Shown here one piece after another: positions 30,110 to 41,834 of a DNA stretch of 56,909 nt; position 1 is the first letter of the stretch, and every line of letters starts with the position of its first letter. Source of the DNA: Actinomortierella ambigua (taxonomy: Eukaryota > Mortierellomycota > Mortierellomycetes > Mortierellales > Mortierellaceae); contig JAAAJB010000179.1 in NCBI GenBank assembly GCA_016098155.1, positions 1 through 56,909 of the forward strand. The letters run 5' to 3'. The notes beneath the pieces were generated by a model. It was not told the DNA's origin. It worked only from the letters and a program-made list of their open reading frames with translations, and did no database searches. Both the position numbers and the translations under genes were made by a program.

Positions 30110-33028
30110 ATCAACCTTGTTCTTTTAAGAGAGAATAGAGATAGCCTCCCTCTGCCTCTGGGATTCCTTAATTCTCCATGTTATGATCCCCCCCCCCACA
30201 CACAAACCCCTTCTCAGCATACCTTCTGTTACATTAATTAGTTCAGCAACACAGCATTGAATACCTGTAACCGACACTTGCCATTTTGGTGTGTGAGAGT
30301 GCGTGTGTGCGTGGGGAAACTGAAGAAAGATAGGATGGGTAGAGCGAAGAACCAAGCGCTGATCGTGAATCAGAGTGTGATTGGGTGATGGAAACATGGG
30401 TGTCCATGGGAACAGTGCGAGAGCAATGTTAAAAAAAACACACACACGCTGTTTCCCATGACACAGGATCCGAGAAATCACGGGAGCATATTGGCGCCAA
30501 CCACCATCTTCACCTTTGGGCACGTCGCTGGGCACACAGCCGACCAAAAAAGGGCACCCAGCGAATCGATCCAAAGGTGGTTTCATGGTCTCAGTGCTGT
30601 AGCCATTCCATGTGGTGAGCAAGCGCGATTATCGGTATCACTTGATTGTTGTTAGCTCAAACAGACGCGTGAGGACATGTGGGTGAGAATGAGCGCGGTT
30701 GGTTCCTTGCGATCTTTTGTTGCAGCTGGAATCCCGAATAGGGAGGAATGTAGAACAACTGGCCCAGCTTCTTTTCTCTCTCTCACGAGACAGCAGCAGC
30801 AAAAATAGGTTCGCCTCTTGCAACCTCCTACAAATTTGCCTTGTTGGTACCTGATCGGAGAATCAAGTAAGACTACAAAGTGTATAAGTCCCAGCCAGCC
30901 CAGCACCAAAAGAGAGAGCAATCAGGGCGAGGGCCAGCCCAACCACCACCAACAACGCCAATGTAAGTAAAGGGCTCCCAGTCATGATTAGAGTTGCTCT
31001 CGAAATCCATGTATTTCTTTTTCTGTTTACTCAGAGCGGCTGTCGAAAATGAGGTTTCTTCTTCCACCGCATGGCGTACAACCGAGAGGTATATATCGTT
31101 GTCTCGAAAGACAGTCGTCTCTATCTTCAGCACGGCTGTCTCACTCCTGGTCGTCATTCAACTGCTGTTCTCTGCCCCCCTCCCCGCTCTCCTTCCCCTC
31201 CTTCTCATCTACGTTTCACTAGACACTTCTGGTTTACGGTGAAGAGAGGCGGTCTGTCTCGGTGGTAGTGGTGGAGGGATTTTAACTATCATCAGCCTGT
31301 GGCACACAAAGGACTATGTGGTTGTCTGTTGAACAAGAAAAAAGTGTATGTACATAAAGTGGGCGTTGCTGCGGGTGTAACAAAGTAGCAGCTGCATGTC
31401 TTCCCCGTTTCGTTGCAGATACTTGCTGCAACAATGCGACAGAATAAAGCGAGGACGCTCAAAGGGGAAGGGGAGGACAAGGAGAGACCGTGTGAGAATC
31501 GGAGAACCTATTCATGAGCCGCTTACCTTTTTATTTTTTGGTGCTGGATGGACATGCTCTCTCTTCGCCTCGGACGAACACATGTCTGTTGTGTTCAATT
31601 GTGGGCTTGTTCATCCTGTGAACAGTTATTTTTTTTTCTCCTTTTGTACCTCCGCTCGTTCTCCTTCCATTCCTTCCCCCCGAGTTTTGTTCCCCTCTCT
31701 CCCCCGCTGTCCAACGGATGCTGCTGCTGGGAATTTGATCTCGGCCCCTCCCCCGACTTTAGGGCACTGCTTTTCTCCGCGTTCTTTTGGCTACCCCGGA
31801 GGGGAAACCCAAAGAAGGAAAGTAATGCACGTCTTCTGCTGCTGTGAAGTGTGCGGACCTTGGAAGAGGCGCCCCCGATAGACTCACTCAAGTAGAAAGT
31901 GATAGTTTAAAGGCCCCACTCGGGAGGTACTTCTGAGCAAGGCGATGGTTGGTGCTGAAAATGCGGGGAGTGTGGCCTTTTTTGGATAGCCTAAGAGGAA
32001 GGGGGAGGTTATTGAAAGAACGAGAACGTCCAGGTGGAATCTCCTTGATAGTGGAAAGCAGTAGGGCAGGAAAACAAACGGTTTTGTCGCTCCAGGTGGA
32101 CAATGTGCATGTAGGACGAAGGCAATAGTGGAATTTTTTCTCTCCTATTTCTCCTCACCCCCTTTCCTCGGCCAACACAAGATGACGGCAGCATGTCCCT
32201 GTGTGTGTAATGTGAGAGAAAAGGTCAAATACAACAAAAAAGGGCTAATGGGCATCTAGCCACCCGTTGATAAGCATGCTATGAGGAAGACAGAAGAAGA
32301 GCCAAAATCCTCTGAATATACAAAGGTCTTCCGTGGACCAAATATGCGCCCTGTCCCTGTTCTTGTCAGACGATCAGTGTACCCAATCTGCTGCTTGCTT
32401 GCTTGTCGGTCCACGACAACCTCGTCCTTCCTTCCGTTTCCCACCTACTGGCTTTGTTCCTATTCGTAGAAATGGCTGCAGCCAGCCAGCCAATCAACCA
32501 GCAATGGGCAGGGCGAAGGATGGACAACATTACACTAACAAATGGACTTTTTGAACACAAACACTAGAGCATCGTATGAGAAAAGACTGTGTGTTGTTTG
32601 AGTGAAGTTGCAACAGGTTAGACCCACTCGACCTTTTGTTGTTTGGTCAAGAGTGAATAAAAAAACATGGCAAGAGCAAGAGCGAGAACCAAGGTGCACA
32701 ACCTGCTGGAAGGTTAAGAAGGACTGAAATATTCTCATATTGAAAGGCTGCTGCTGCTGTGCACTATCTTTCTTACTGCCACACTTTTACATACTTTGCC
32801 GAGCTAGTTACACGAACAACTCACAAACAAAAGAAAAGAACAACAGATTGAGAGGCACATGTGTGTGTGCAATCTGTACCAGACCTTCAATATTCTTGAC
32901 AAACTTATTCAGTTTTCTTCTTTGAACTCCATCCGTCGACTCTTGTCTTCGGAACCGTTTAGTCGTGTTCACAGTCTTCTGAGCTTATGTAGACCCTTTC
33001 AATCGCTCCACTCCTAGTCCCTATCCGA
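30110..33028. other. Intergenic stretch between the two transporter genes, 2.9 kb
   Basis: No gene is firmly supported. At 30850-31242 both strands carry short hydrophobic frames next to good splice-like sites (GTAAGT at 30964; TTTACTCAG near 31028-31036), hinting at a decayed or unrecognised small membrane-protein gene. The rest has short, domain-free frames and AT-rich DNA, ending in the T-rich leader of the second transporter. Confidence 0.45.
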
Positions 33029-33037
33029 CATAAAAGG
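33029..33037 (+). promoter_or_regulatory. TATA-like box of nucleoside transporter gene 2
   Basis: CATAAAAGG lies 162 bases before the start at 33191, followed by a T/C-rich leader. Confidence 0.5.
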
Positions 33038-33190
33038 CCATTTCTCCCCCTCCTTTTTTTCTCTTTTTTTTCTTTTCTTTTTTCTCCTTGGCGTTCCTTC
33101 CCAACCCAACACTACTTCAACACCCCTCCCCGTTGTTTGTCTCCTCAACGCGAGATACAACATTCATCTCCCCCCTCCCATCCTTCAACC

Positions 33191-35514
33191 ATGTCCAAGA
33201 CATCGATTCACTCTGTACCCTCTGTCCACGAAAACGTGGACTCGGCTGCGCCCATGGGCCAGGCTCAGACTACGCCAATCAATGAGAAGGCCAATGGCGG
33301 ATACGCCGGCAGCACCCATTCGTCGCTTCGTAATCGCGCCAACGAAAAGGCAGACGTTCACTCTGAGGAGGAGATGACCGACACAGAGCCTGAGGAAGAG
33401 CATCGCATCTTTGGTTTGAAGAAGGCTCGCTTTACTTTGCTCCTGCACCTGGTCGTGGGTATTCTCTTCACTGGTATGTTTTTTTTTCTCTCTCTTTATT
33501 GCCGTTGCTCCAAACCACCCCCTTCTTTTTTTTATACATATATTTTTGTTACATGTCCGAGGAAAAAACAAATAGGTTCTGAGGGAAGGGATCATACGGC
33601 CAACGTAACCACTGTAAAGCGGGAGAGAGGGAAGAGAGGAGGTCAAAGGGGAGGGGGAGGGACAGACCAGGCTGAAGGCAGATACAGGAAGAAAGAACGG
33701 CGTTGAACGGGCGCTTAGCGAGGACAATCAACATCAACAACAAAACCACCCAACAAATGCCTGTCTATTCGACCATGGGAAAAGAGACCAATGCGGCACT
33801 GCTGTTTTGTTTTTTCTTTTCCCTTCAAGCACGCCTAAATGCTGGGCGAATGGGAAGGGGGGAGGAGAAAGTGTAATCCAAAAGAGTTTACGTTCGTAAA
33901 GTGATTTTAAAGTTTAAGGTTCTGGACTTTCCTCGGAATCAGTTTCCAGTCACTCCATCATTACTCACTCTCTCCCTTCTTCTCCCCTCCCCCTCCTCTC
34001 ATGTAGCCTACTTTGTTGCTGCCATGGTCCTCCACACGAGCGGCTCGGAGGTGTCGAGTAGCAACGGTCCCATCTCGATCCTGATTGTCATCTATGCCTT
34101 CACGCTCCTGTACCTGATCAACTGCCACCTGCCTGAGGGCTTCTTTGCGCGCCCCGCCGACGGTACATGGAAGGCCGTTGCCAAGGCAACACACGCCGTC
34201 CCGGATCTTGCCCGCAAGATTGTTGGCTATGCTATTTTCCCGATCGCGATTATCCTGACGGCCGTTGTCCCCGGCGACTCTGAGCACGCGACACGGACGC
34301 AGCGTCTGGTCTCCTTGCTGGGTCTGGTCTTTTATCTGCTGGTGATGTTTGTGACATCGCGCAACCGCCGGTTGATCCACTGGCCGACGGTGGCGACGGG
34401 CATTGGTCTGCAGTACATGCTGGGTCTGTTTGTGATCAAGACCTCGCTCGGCCAGACGATCTTTACCTACATTGGTACGGCAATGGCCTCGTTCCTTGCC
34501 TTCTCGTCGGCCGGTATCAACTTTGTGGTCGGCGACGCGTTTACAAAGCAGTTTGGCTCGTTTGCGACCGGTGTCTTGCCCGCCATCATCTTCTTTGGTG
34601 CCGTCATCCAGATCATGTACTACTACAACATCATCCAGACCGCCATCGGCGCCATTGGCCGTGTCGTCATCTACTTCTTTGATGTCTCCGGTGTCGAGAT
34701 GGCCGCCGCCATTGCCGCTCCCTTTGTCGGCATGTCCGAGTCGGCCATGTTGGTCGGCCCTTACCTGGAGCACGCCACCAATGCCGAGATCCATCAGGTC
34801 ATGGCATCTGGCTTTGCCACCATCTCTGGTTCCGTGTACCTGGGTCTGATCAGCTTCAACGCCGAGCCCGTGCATCTGATTACGTGCTGCATCATGTCCG
34901 TCCCCTGCGCCATCGTCACCTCCAAGATGCGCTACCCTGAGGAGGAGGTCCCCCTGACCAAGGGCAAGGCCATCAAGCTGGAGCGTCCCGATGAGGAGGA
35001 CTCGTTCTTCCATGCGCTGGCCAACGGTTCGATCCTGGGTATGCAGCTCTGCATTGTCATTTCGGCCGTCTTGGTCGGTTTCCTGTCGCTGCTGGCCTGT
35101 GCCAACTACCTGCTGAACTGGATCTTCCTGTTCTTGGGTGCCCAGGGCGTGACGCTGGAGCGTATTCTTGGCTGGGTTGTGTTCCCATTCGCTTGGTTGA
35201 TGGGTGTGCCCACGGGCGAGTTGGAGGCTGCATCGACCATCATTGGCGTCAAGTTTGTCCTGAACGAGTTTGTCGCCTTTGCCCAGGCAAAGGAGATGAT
35301 CGCCAACGGAGTCTTCTCGGCCCGTGGCAAGCTCCTCATGACCTTTGCCTGCTGCTCCTTCGCCAACCCTTCGTCCCTGGGCTCCCAGATCTCCTTGCTC
35401 GGAAAGATGGCCCCTACCCGCGCTGGCGATGTTGCTCGTGTGGCCTTGTCAGCCCTGTGTGCTGGTGCCATGTCCACCATTTTGTCGGCTTGCATCGCTG
35501 GTATCGTCATGTAA
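33191..35514 (+). CDS. Concentrative nucleoside transporter (CNT/SLC28), copy 2
   Basis: 596 residues from two exons: 33191-33473 and 34007-35514. The 533-nt intron (GTATGT...ATGTAG, phase 1) joins ILFTG... as ILFTAYFVAAM within the first helix. Core motifs match copy 1: GVKFVLNEFVAF (the canonical GxKxxxNEFVAx), SGVEMAAAIAAPFVGMSES, VMASGFATISGSV and SLGSQISLL. The hydrophilic N-terminus (about 75 residues, acidic: EEEMTDTEPEEEH) differs from copy 1. Its intron is at a different position from that of copy 1, so the two genes are not a recent duplication. It probably imports nucleosides by cation symport at the plasma membrane. It converges on the Argonaute gene, with only 289 bases between the stop codons. 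Confidence 0.93.
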
Positions 35515-35803
35515 AAAAAAAAAGAAAGGCCCTACCCCCCTTTTTTTCTTTTAAATATTTGTATAGTACAGCATTAAAATACCTTAATTTTCTTTTTTTT
35601 TGTAAAATGTTTTGTCCCAAACTTTATCCAAATTTTGACTAAATTTAAGGGGAAGAGACTGGCACCTGTTGTCTTAACATGGTGAGCGGGATAGCAGGGG
35701 ACTTCTTGATCATGCGTCCACCTATTGGGTCCATACCCCAAAGACGGTAACGAAGAGGGGGTGGGTGGAGGGATCACTCCTACGCAGGAGGAAAAGGCTT
35801 CAA

Positions 35804-38627
35804 TCACATGAACCACATGGACTTCATAAGCACACCGTGCAGGTTGCCGAATGACTTTATCATGGTGTCGATATCGGGCTCTCGCGAGCCAGGCTCTGAC
35901 CCAGACGCCGTGCCAGCAAAGCGCTCTGCACGGCTATGAAAGCGAGCTCGCGCGGCGACGAGGTGTGCATAGTAGGCGCTGGGCACAAGACTCACGGTGC
36001 GGGTACAACGGGCATAGAGGTGACAGAGGTTGTAGGACAGGACCTGCAGCTCGTCCGCGGTGAAGACCATCTCATCTAACAGGACGTGGTAATGGGTTGG
36101 GCGGGACGTGCCCAGCAGACCCGCCTGCGATTGGAGGTAGAAATCAAATTCGGTCGGGTGAATGATACCTTCATCGACCACCGTTCCTGCCTTGCAATTG
36201 CCTGAACGATCCATGTCCTTTGGCCGGACTGGGAAGAGGCGCGCGTGGTGCCGCTTCTGGATCACAACAAAAGTTAGCTTAGGTTGGTAGTCCTTCTCTA
36301 AGCGCTGGCAGGCATCTGTGCTATTTGTTAGTATACACTTTTTTTTTTCAACCAAGTCGAGCCACAATCGGTACATCCCATGACAAAAAATAAATGCAGG
36401 GGAAAAGAAGGAACACAACTTACTTTTTATAGCCGCTACCTCCGACTTCTTCACCTCTTCAAACTGGCTCTCGCTGACACCATCGCGGTAGAAGAGGATC
36501 TGTTGGGGCTTGTGTCCCGTAGACTGGAAGAATGTCTTGAGCAGGTCGATCATCATGCCCTCCATGTCGGCAATGAGCTCCGTCTTGGGCGACTGGATTC
36601 GGATCGCCGCCGCATAGCGTGCAGCATACCGATCGAGCGAGCCCACGACCGTGGCGATCGATGGCTTGTTGGTCTCGCCTGGTGCTGGGTGTGTCACATC
36701 CGCTCCGAGGATAATGGTTGGTTTATCGAGTCGAACCATCATATCGGTAGGGATGATGGCATTCGTGCCACCAAGTTTGACGTTGACTTTGAGGCAGATG
36801 TTGGCTAGCACCTGGCGATTGGGTCGCTGTACATGGGCATACTGCACGCACTGGGTTGTCAAGCCGATCACGGTATCGCTGATACGCTTGACCTCGGCAT
36901 AGAGCGGTACGCCGCGGTTTGGGAGCAGGACGAGGAACAGCTGAGGACGAACCTTGAATTGGTTTCCAACCTCCTGGAAAAAGGTTTGGAAGTCTAGCTC
37001 AATATCCCCCTGTTGGTTGCAGTATCGGGTCGGGGGCGACTTGGTCTGAACATTGACGCCTGAGGCTGAAAAAACGCTATCTAGCTCGCGCAGGAAGGGT
37101 TGGATCTGCGCCATGGGCATCTCGCGATCGTTTCCAAAAGCGATAACCCCCCACGAGGTGAGAGTCGATCCGACAAACATCTTGGAGGCGCGAAGGTTCC
37201 AGGTTCCATCCTTGGGAACGATGCCATTTTGGTTGGATGACTCGTGGTACCGGAGTGTGGGCGTTGGCAGAACTCGCGCTATTTTTTTTTTAAAAAAAAA
37301 AAATCAGGAGAATCATCGGGTTGAGTGTGCCACAGCAAATCATTGACATCTCTCTCTTTCTTTCTTTCTTATTCCTTATTCTCACACTTCCTCTCTTCTC
37401 TGTACCTTTCACTTTGACCATGTTCGTGTCAATCTCCATGCCAAACTCGCGAATATATTCATTTCCTTCATAGTTCAGTAATTGAACACCCTTCCGGATG
37501 CGGTTGGCACGGTCGGTCGGATTCAGACCCATGAATTTGAGCATGTCCGACGTCTGGCGGTCATCGAGCTTGCGTACATAGCGCTGGCCCGCGACCAGAT
37601 TGCAGAGTTCGAGGGGGATCCACGACGTCTGACTGACGGCGACACAGGGCAAATACGGGTACTTGATCGTGATGTCGTACTTTTCCTTAAAGTAGTTGAG
37701 AACCGAGGTTGGCACGTGCTCGACATCCTTAGGTTTGTAATGACCTGCTTCATCCGGGACGGCGCCCGGAAACGGTTTGGTCAAGTCAAAGGTCGTGTCC
37801 CGCGCGCCCGAACGCGAGAGGCGGAGAATCTTGTAGGACCGAGCCAGCTTTTCACGGTGGGTCACCGTGATTCGGAGACCTTTGAGCAGTCGCTCGACGC
37901 GAGAAAGTCGCTCGACTGCGATCGGACGACGCATGTCGTCTAGCGTCATGTTGAGGATTTTGAGCACAAATGTGAGCAGCGGTCCACTCGGGTAAAAAGC
38001 AGAGCCGCTAATGTCGACACAGATCATCATCCGGTCTTTGGTCGGGCGAGCAGACTGGTAGTACCCTTGCCAGACCTCCAAGCCGCCCGAAATAGGGACG
38101 ATCGTGTCGGGGACGTAGAAGCACCGGCCAATGCTCGGGTAGAGCATGGCGGGCTTGTGACGGATGAGGATATCGAGAGCCGTGATGCTCGTCAGGATGT
38201 TGTTTGATAGGGAGACTCGGCCACGCATAAACTCGTTGAGCTCAAACAAGTTTACGCGACTGACCAACTTGATGCGAACCTTGAACATGTTCACAATGGG
38301 GCGACCCTCACGGTCTTTCCGGCGTGGGCCAGGATCAAGCACGTCCAGTATGCGCTGTTCAAAGGGCAGTTCCTTGGGCGTGTACATGTTGCGGCGGCCG
38401 TCAAAGAATGGACGGACATTGTTGAAATCCGAGGCGAGGTACTCTGTCTCTAGGCCAGAAAATACCTTGCGGTTTACGGTCGGTGGCACATCTGGAGTGA
38501 TTGTGATATCGTAGTGGTAGACGAGGACATCTGGCAGCTTGGTAACGGGGAAGAAATTGGAGAGTACCTCTGTTCGGGTACCCTTGGTACCATAGCCAGG
38601 GCGACGGATATTGGGGGCGACCTCCAT
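35804..38627 (-). CDS. Argonaute, full length with intact slicer residues
   Basis: 862 residues from three minus-strand exons: 38627-37406, 37278-36424, 36315-35804; introns of 127 and 108 nt. Joins give VKARVLPTPTLRYH and AIKNACQRLEKDY, both family-typical. The protein binds small RNA and silences matching RNA. Order: N domain (VLVYHYDITITP near 35), PAZ (about 220-350, with KYPYLPCVAV), MID (about 430-560, with PQLFLVLLP), PIWI (about 560-830). The catalytic tetrad is Asp601 (GADVTHPAPG), Glu641 (TELIADMEG), Asp673 (FYRDGVSES) and His767 (SRPTHYHVL), matching human AGO2 Asp597, Glu637, Asp669 and His807. KRHHARLFP and a C-terminus ending in hydrophobic residues (MWFM) are also typical. A single Argonaute is visible; Dicer and RNA-dependent RNA polymerase are not in the window. 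Confidence 0.95.
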
Positions 38628-39276
38628 AGTATGTATGATCCTCTTTCTACCTGTCGTGCGCAGCGGAAGGGGGATGGGCGAGGAAGAGTTCAGTGCAAAA
38701 AACTCTCCGTCCTATAAATACACTTGAGCATGCACCCATGGACAACTTAACAAGCTCCGACAGGCATCATTGAGGCGCCTGGCACGTTATTTCCTTTGCC
38801 TGATCAATGATTGCTCTCTTGCCTTCCTCCCCCCCCCTCACGCGACTTTGTACCATGGTAGGAACATGCAGCTAATTAGTTTCCGTTGGAAATGCAGGTT
38901 CTCGCCCGGTGGGAAACTCTTTTCATATTACGACAGTTCATGGTGCTAGTAGCGTGGCTGCAAATGGGTAAAACTAGAATCGACAAAGGCGAAATGGGGT
39001 GTTCAGTGCTCTCCTTCCATAATGCACACCATGGCCTAGGTGCTCTGGGACAGATGGGTATAGTGAAAAAACAAGGCGCATGTTGACATCCGAGTCCATA
39101 GAAGAGGTTTCTTCTCTCTCTCGTTCTTTCTTTTCCACCCCACCTTTTGGTCGACCCTTCGCACCAACCTACCCAATCTTTTCGTTTGATACCCCCCTCA
39201 CCGATCACTACCACCACCGCGAGATCCTTTCGATATACCCAATAGCTCGCACCTCGAGTTTTACACGATCAAAGAC
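38628..39276. other. Divergent promoter region between Argonaute (-) and copper oxidase (+)
   Basis: 649 bases between divergent starts. TATAAATA occurs at about 38713-38720 in plus orientation, over 500 bases from the plus-strand start, so its role is unclear. The last 170 bases are CT-rich leader of the oxidase gene. No coding frame is supported. Confidence 0.5.
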
Positions 39277-41633
39277 ATGGTTACACCGCAGCGGCGAAAG
39301 AGTCGAAGGTCCAATACAGCTCTCTTGGGTTTAACCCTTCTCCTATCATCACCATCACTTTTATCCTCGTTGACACATTCCAGTCCTTCATTTGTCGCTG
39401 ATGCCCTAAGTCTCAACCCGCTGACCGGTCTCTCAAACTCTTGGGCATGGATCACCAAGCGTGCAGATCTCCAAGGGTACTTGAGTTTGAAAAAGCGTTC
39501 AACAGCCAAGAAAGAAAGAAGGGCAGAAGGTGGCAGGAGTGGCGATGATCTAGCTCAGAGAGTCATGATTGAGGAAGCACCCCTAATTCTCCAGGGCGCT
39601 GGACGAACCATGGGTCAATGGGATCTAGTTGGACTGACAGGCGTCTCTGCGATGCACGGTACGCTGATCCCCAATACCAACAAGGCCGTGTTCTTGGAGA
39701 AGGGAGAGAAGACCGTCAACGCACGTCTTTTAGAAGACCCGACAAAATTCTCGTATACAGTGGAGTATGATTTCGATGACAACACCTATCGACCACTGCA
39801 CACAAGCACCAACATGTTCTGTTCTGCAGGAGGCTACAGACCGGACGGTGTAAGTGGCGCAGGTCAATAGACCAGAGGCCAGGCCAGTGAAATGTGGGCG
39901 ATTTATTTTGTTTTTGTTTTTCGCCTTCTCACCTTTCATTGACTCTCTGAATTTGAGTAGACCATTGTATCGCTCGGCGGAGCAGAGCGTGAAAACGATC
40001 TGTCCGATGGCTGGAACTCACTTCGCTTCCTTTCATCATGTCGTGGTGATAAGCAGTCCCAGTGCGACTGGGATATGCGGGACGATATTGTACTCAAGGC
40101 TGCACGCTGGTATCCATCGGTAGAGACGCTCGCCGACGGACGACTCTTCATCATCAGTGGTTCAACTCGTGGAGCCTCCATGAATTCTGCAGAAATCGCT
40201 GTTACTTCGTGGGAGCTCTATCCACCCTTGCCCGACAATCCGACCCACTTTGACTTTTTGGAGCGGACGTTACCATACAACCTCTATCCGGTACGCCCTT
40301 TCAAACACCATTCTTTGTTTATTTTCTTGTTTGCATCGTTTATTTTGTCATTCTTCACTGACCCCCCCCCCCAATTCTATTATGGCTTCTTTTTCTTCAA
40401 AAATAGATTGTACACCTGCTGCCCGACGGCAATTTATTCATCTTTGCCAACGTGCAATCGGTCATTTTATCCACCAAGACCTGGGAGATCATCAAGGTCC
40501 TCCCAGACCTGCCTGGCCCACCCCGCAACTACCCACTCACCGGTGGATCGGTGCTGCTGCCCTTGCGTCCCGAGAACAACTACGAGCCCGAGATCTTGAT
40601 CTGTGGCGGAGCATCCGAGTTTCGCGCGCGTTCCCATGGGAATGACTATTGTGGCCGCATCCAGCCACTGACCGAAGACCCACAGTGGCTGATGGAGCGG
40701 ATGCCAATCGGGCGCGTGATGCCCGATTTGATGCTCCTCCACGAGGGATCGGTGCTCATCCTCAACGGTGCTCAACGAGGCACGGCCGGCTATAGTCGTT
40801 CTAGGAATCCCGCGTTGGAGCCGCTATTGTATAGGCCATATGACACCGATGCGCATATCAAACAGCAACTAAGAAGGGAGCTGAGGCGGAACGCGACTCA
40901 GGCGACGACGGGCCTGCCCATGAAGGATCTTCTTAGCCTTCGGTTCACGTACCAGCGGCCGAGCTTCATCCCTCGTGTCTACCATTCGATTGCGTTGCAG
41001 ACAATCGATGGCCGCGTCATGGTCGCAGGATCGAATCCAAACGCCAACACAAAGGTCCAGGGCGACTTCCCGGTCGAGTACCGTCTGGAGATGTTCAGTC
41101 CTGGCTATCTCTTTTCAGACACGCCACGCCCTACCCTGTCCGGAAAGAATACGATCGAACGAACGATACAGCGCCCACCAGCCATGAGGGTTGCGGCCTT
41201 GCAGCAGGCGAACATGTCGCCCGAACAAGGCGTGGGCGACGGCGACATGACGGAGAACCTGATCTATTACGGCCAGATCTTTGAGGTCGAGGTCGAGTTT
41301 TTCGGTGGCCGGATGTCGAATGCACACATTGTGACACGGGTCGGAAGTCAGCCGCGCAAGACCTCGCATGGGGTGGTTCCGCCCCGCGTTCAGATCACTA
41401 TGCTCAACGCCGGCTTTGTGACGCATTCGACCCATATGAGCCAGCGCATGGTCTGTCTGGAGATTGTCGGCTATGTCCGATCGCCCGACCGCGCCTTGAA
41501 AAAGGATATCTTGAGGGTCAAAGGCCCAAGGGACGGCGCGATGCTTCCGCCAGGCTGGTACCAGATGTCGGTGGTCGAGAACGGCGTGCCAAGTGAGGGT
41601 ATGTGGGTCCGTGTCGCCTCGACAGACAAGTAG
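39277..41633 (+). CDS. Glyoxal-oxidase-type copper radical oxidase (AA5)
   Basis: 709 residues from three exons: 39277-39849, 39961-40290, 40407-41633, introns of 111 and 116 nt, both phase 0. The joins give YRPDGTIVSLGG and YPIVHLLPDG, matching Kelch-like blades. These enzymes oxidise aldehydes or alcohols to yield hydrogen peroxide. The radical-copper site is visible: Cys182 (NMFCSAGG) for the Tyr-Cys link with Tyr242 (ARWYPS), then Tyr493-His494 (PRVYHSIA) and His641 (GFVTHSTHMSQR). A glyoxal oxidase N-terminal domain is followed by a DUF1929-type C-terminal domain. The first 100 residues are extra: a basic start (RRKSRR), a hydrophobic segment (LLGLTLLLSSPSLLSS) acting as signal or anchor, then a Lys/Arg-rich stretch (KKRSTAKKERRAEGG) that may be a processed propeptide. 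Substrate is unknown. Confidence 0.92.
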
Positions 41634-41834
41634 AAACAATAACTCACAACGCGCGCTGTGAATAGATTTAGATACCCTCTCGCCCCTATTCAGTGACTGG
41701 CATGTTTCGTGGCAGGCACAGAGCACACAATGAGAGACAAGGGGGGGCCAGCTTATGGTGCGTGAAAATGCTTGGCAACCACAATCATCTAAAGCACCCT
41801 GTCTCTCGACAAAATAAAGAAAGAAGCATCCATC

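Noticed and set aside
31396..31881. 161-codon plus-strand frame between the transporters
   Set aside because: Pro/Ser-rich, interrupted by simple T and C runs, no similarity recognised.
33961..35013. 350-codon minus-strand frame opposite transporter copy 2
   Set aside because: Antisense shadow rich in Asp/Gly/His, caused by the codon bias of the transporter.
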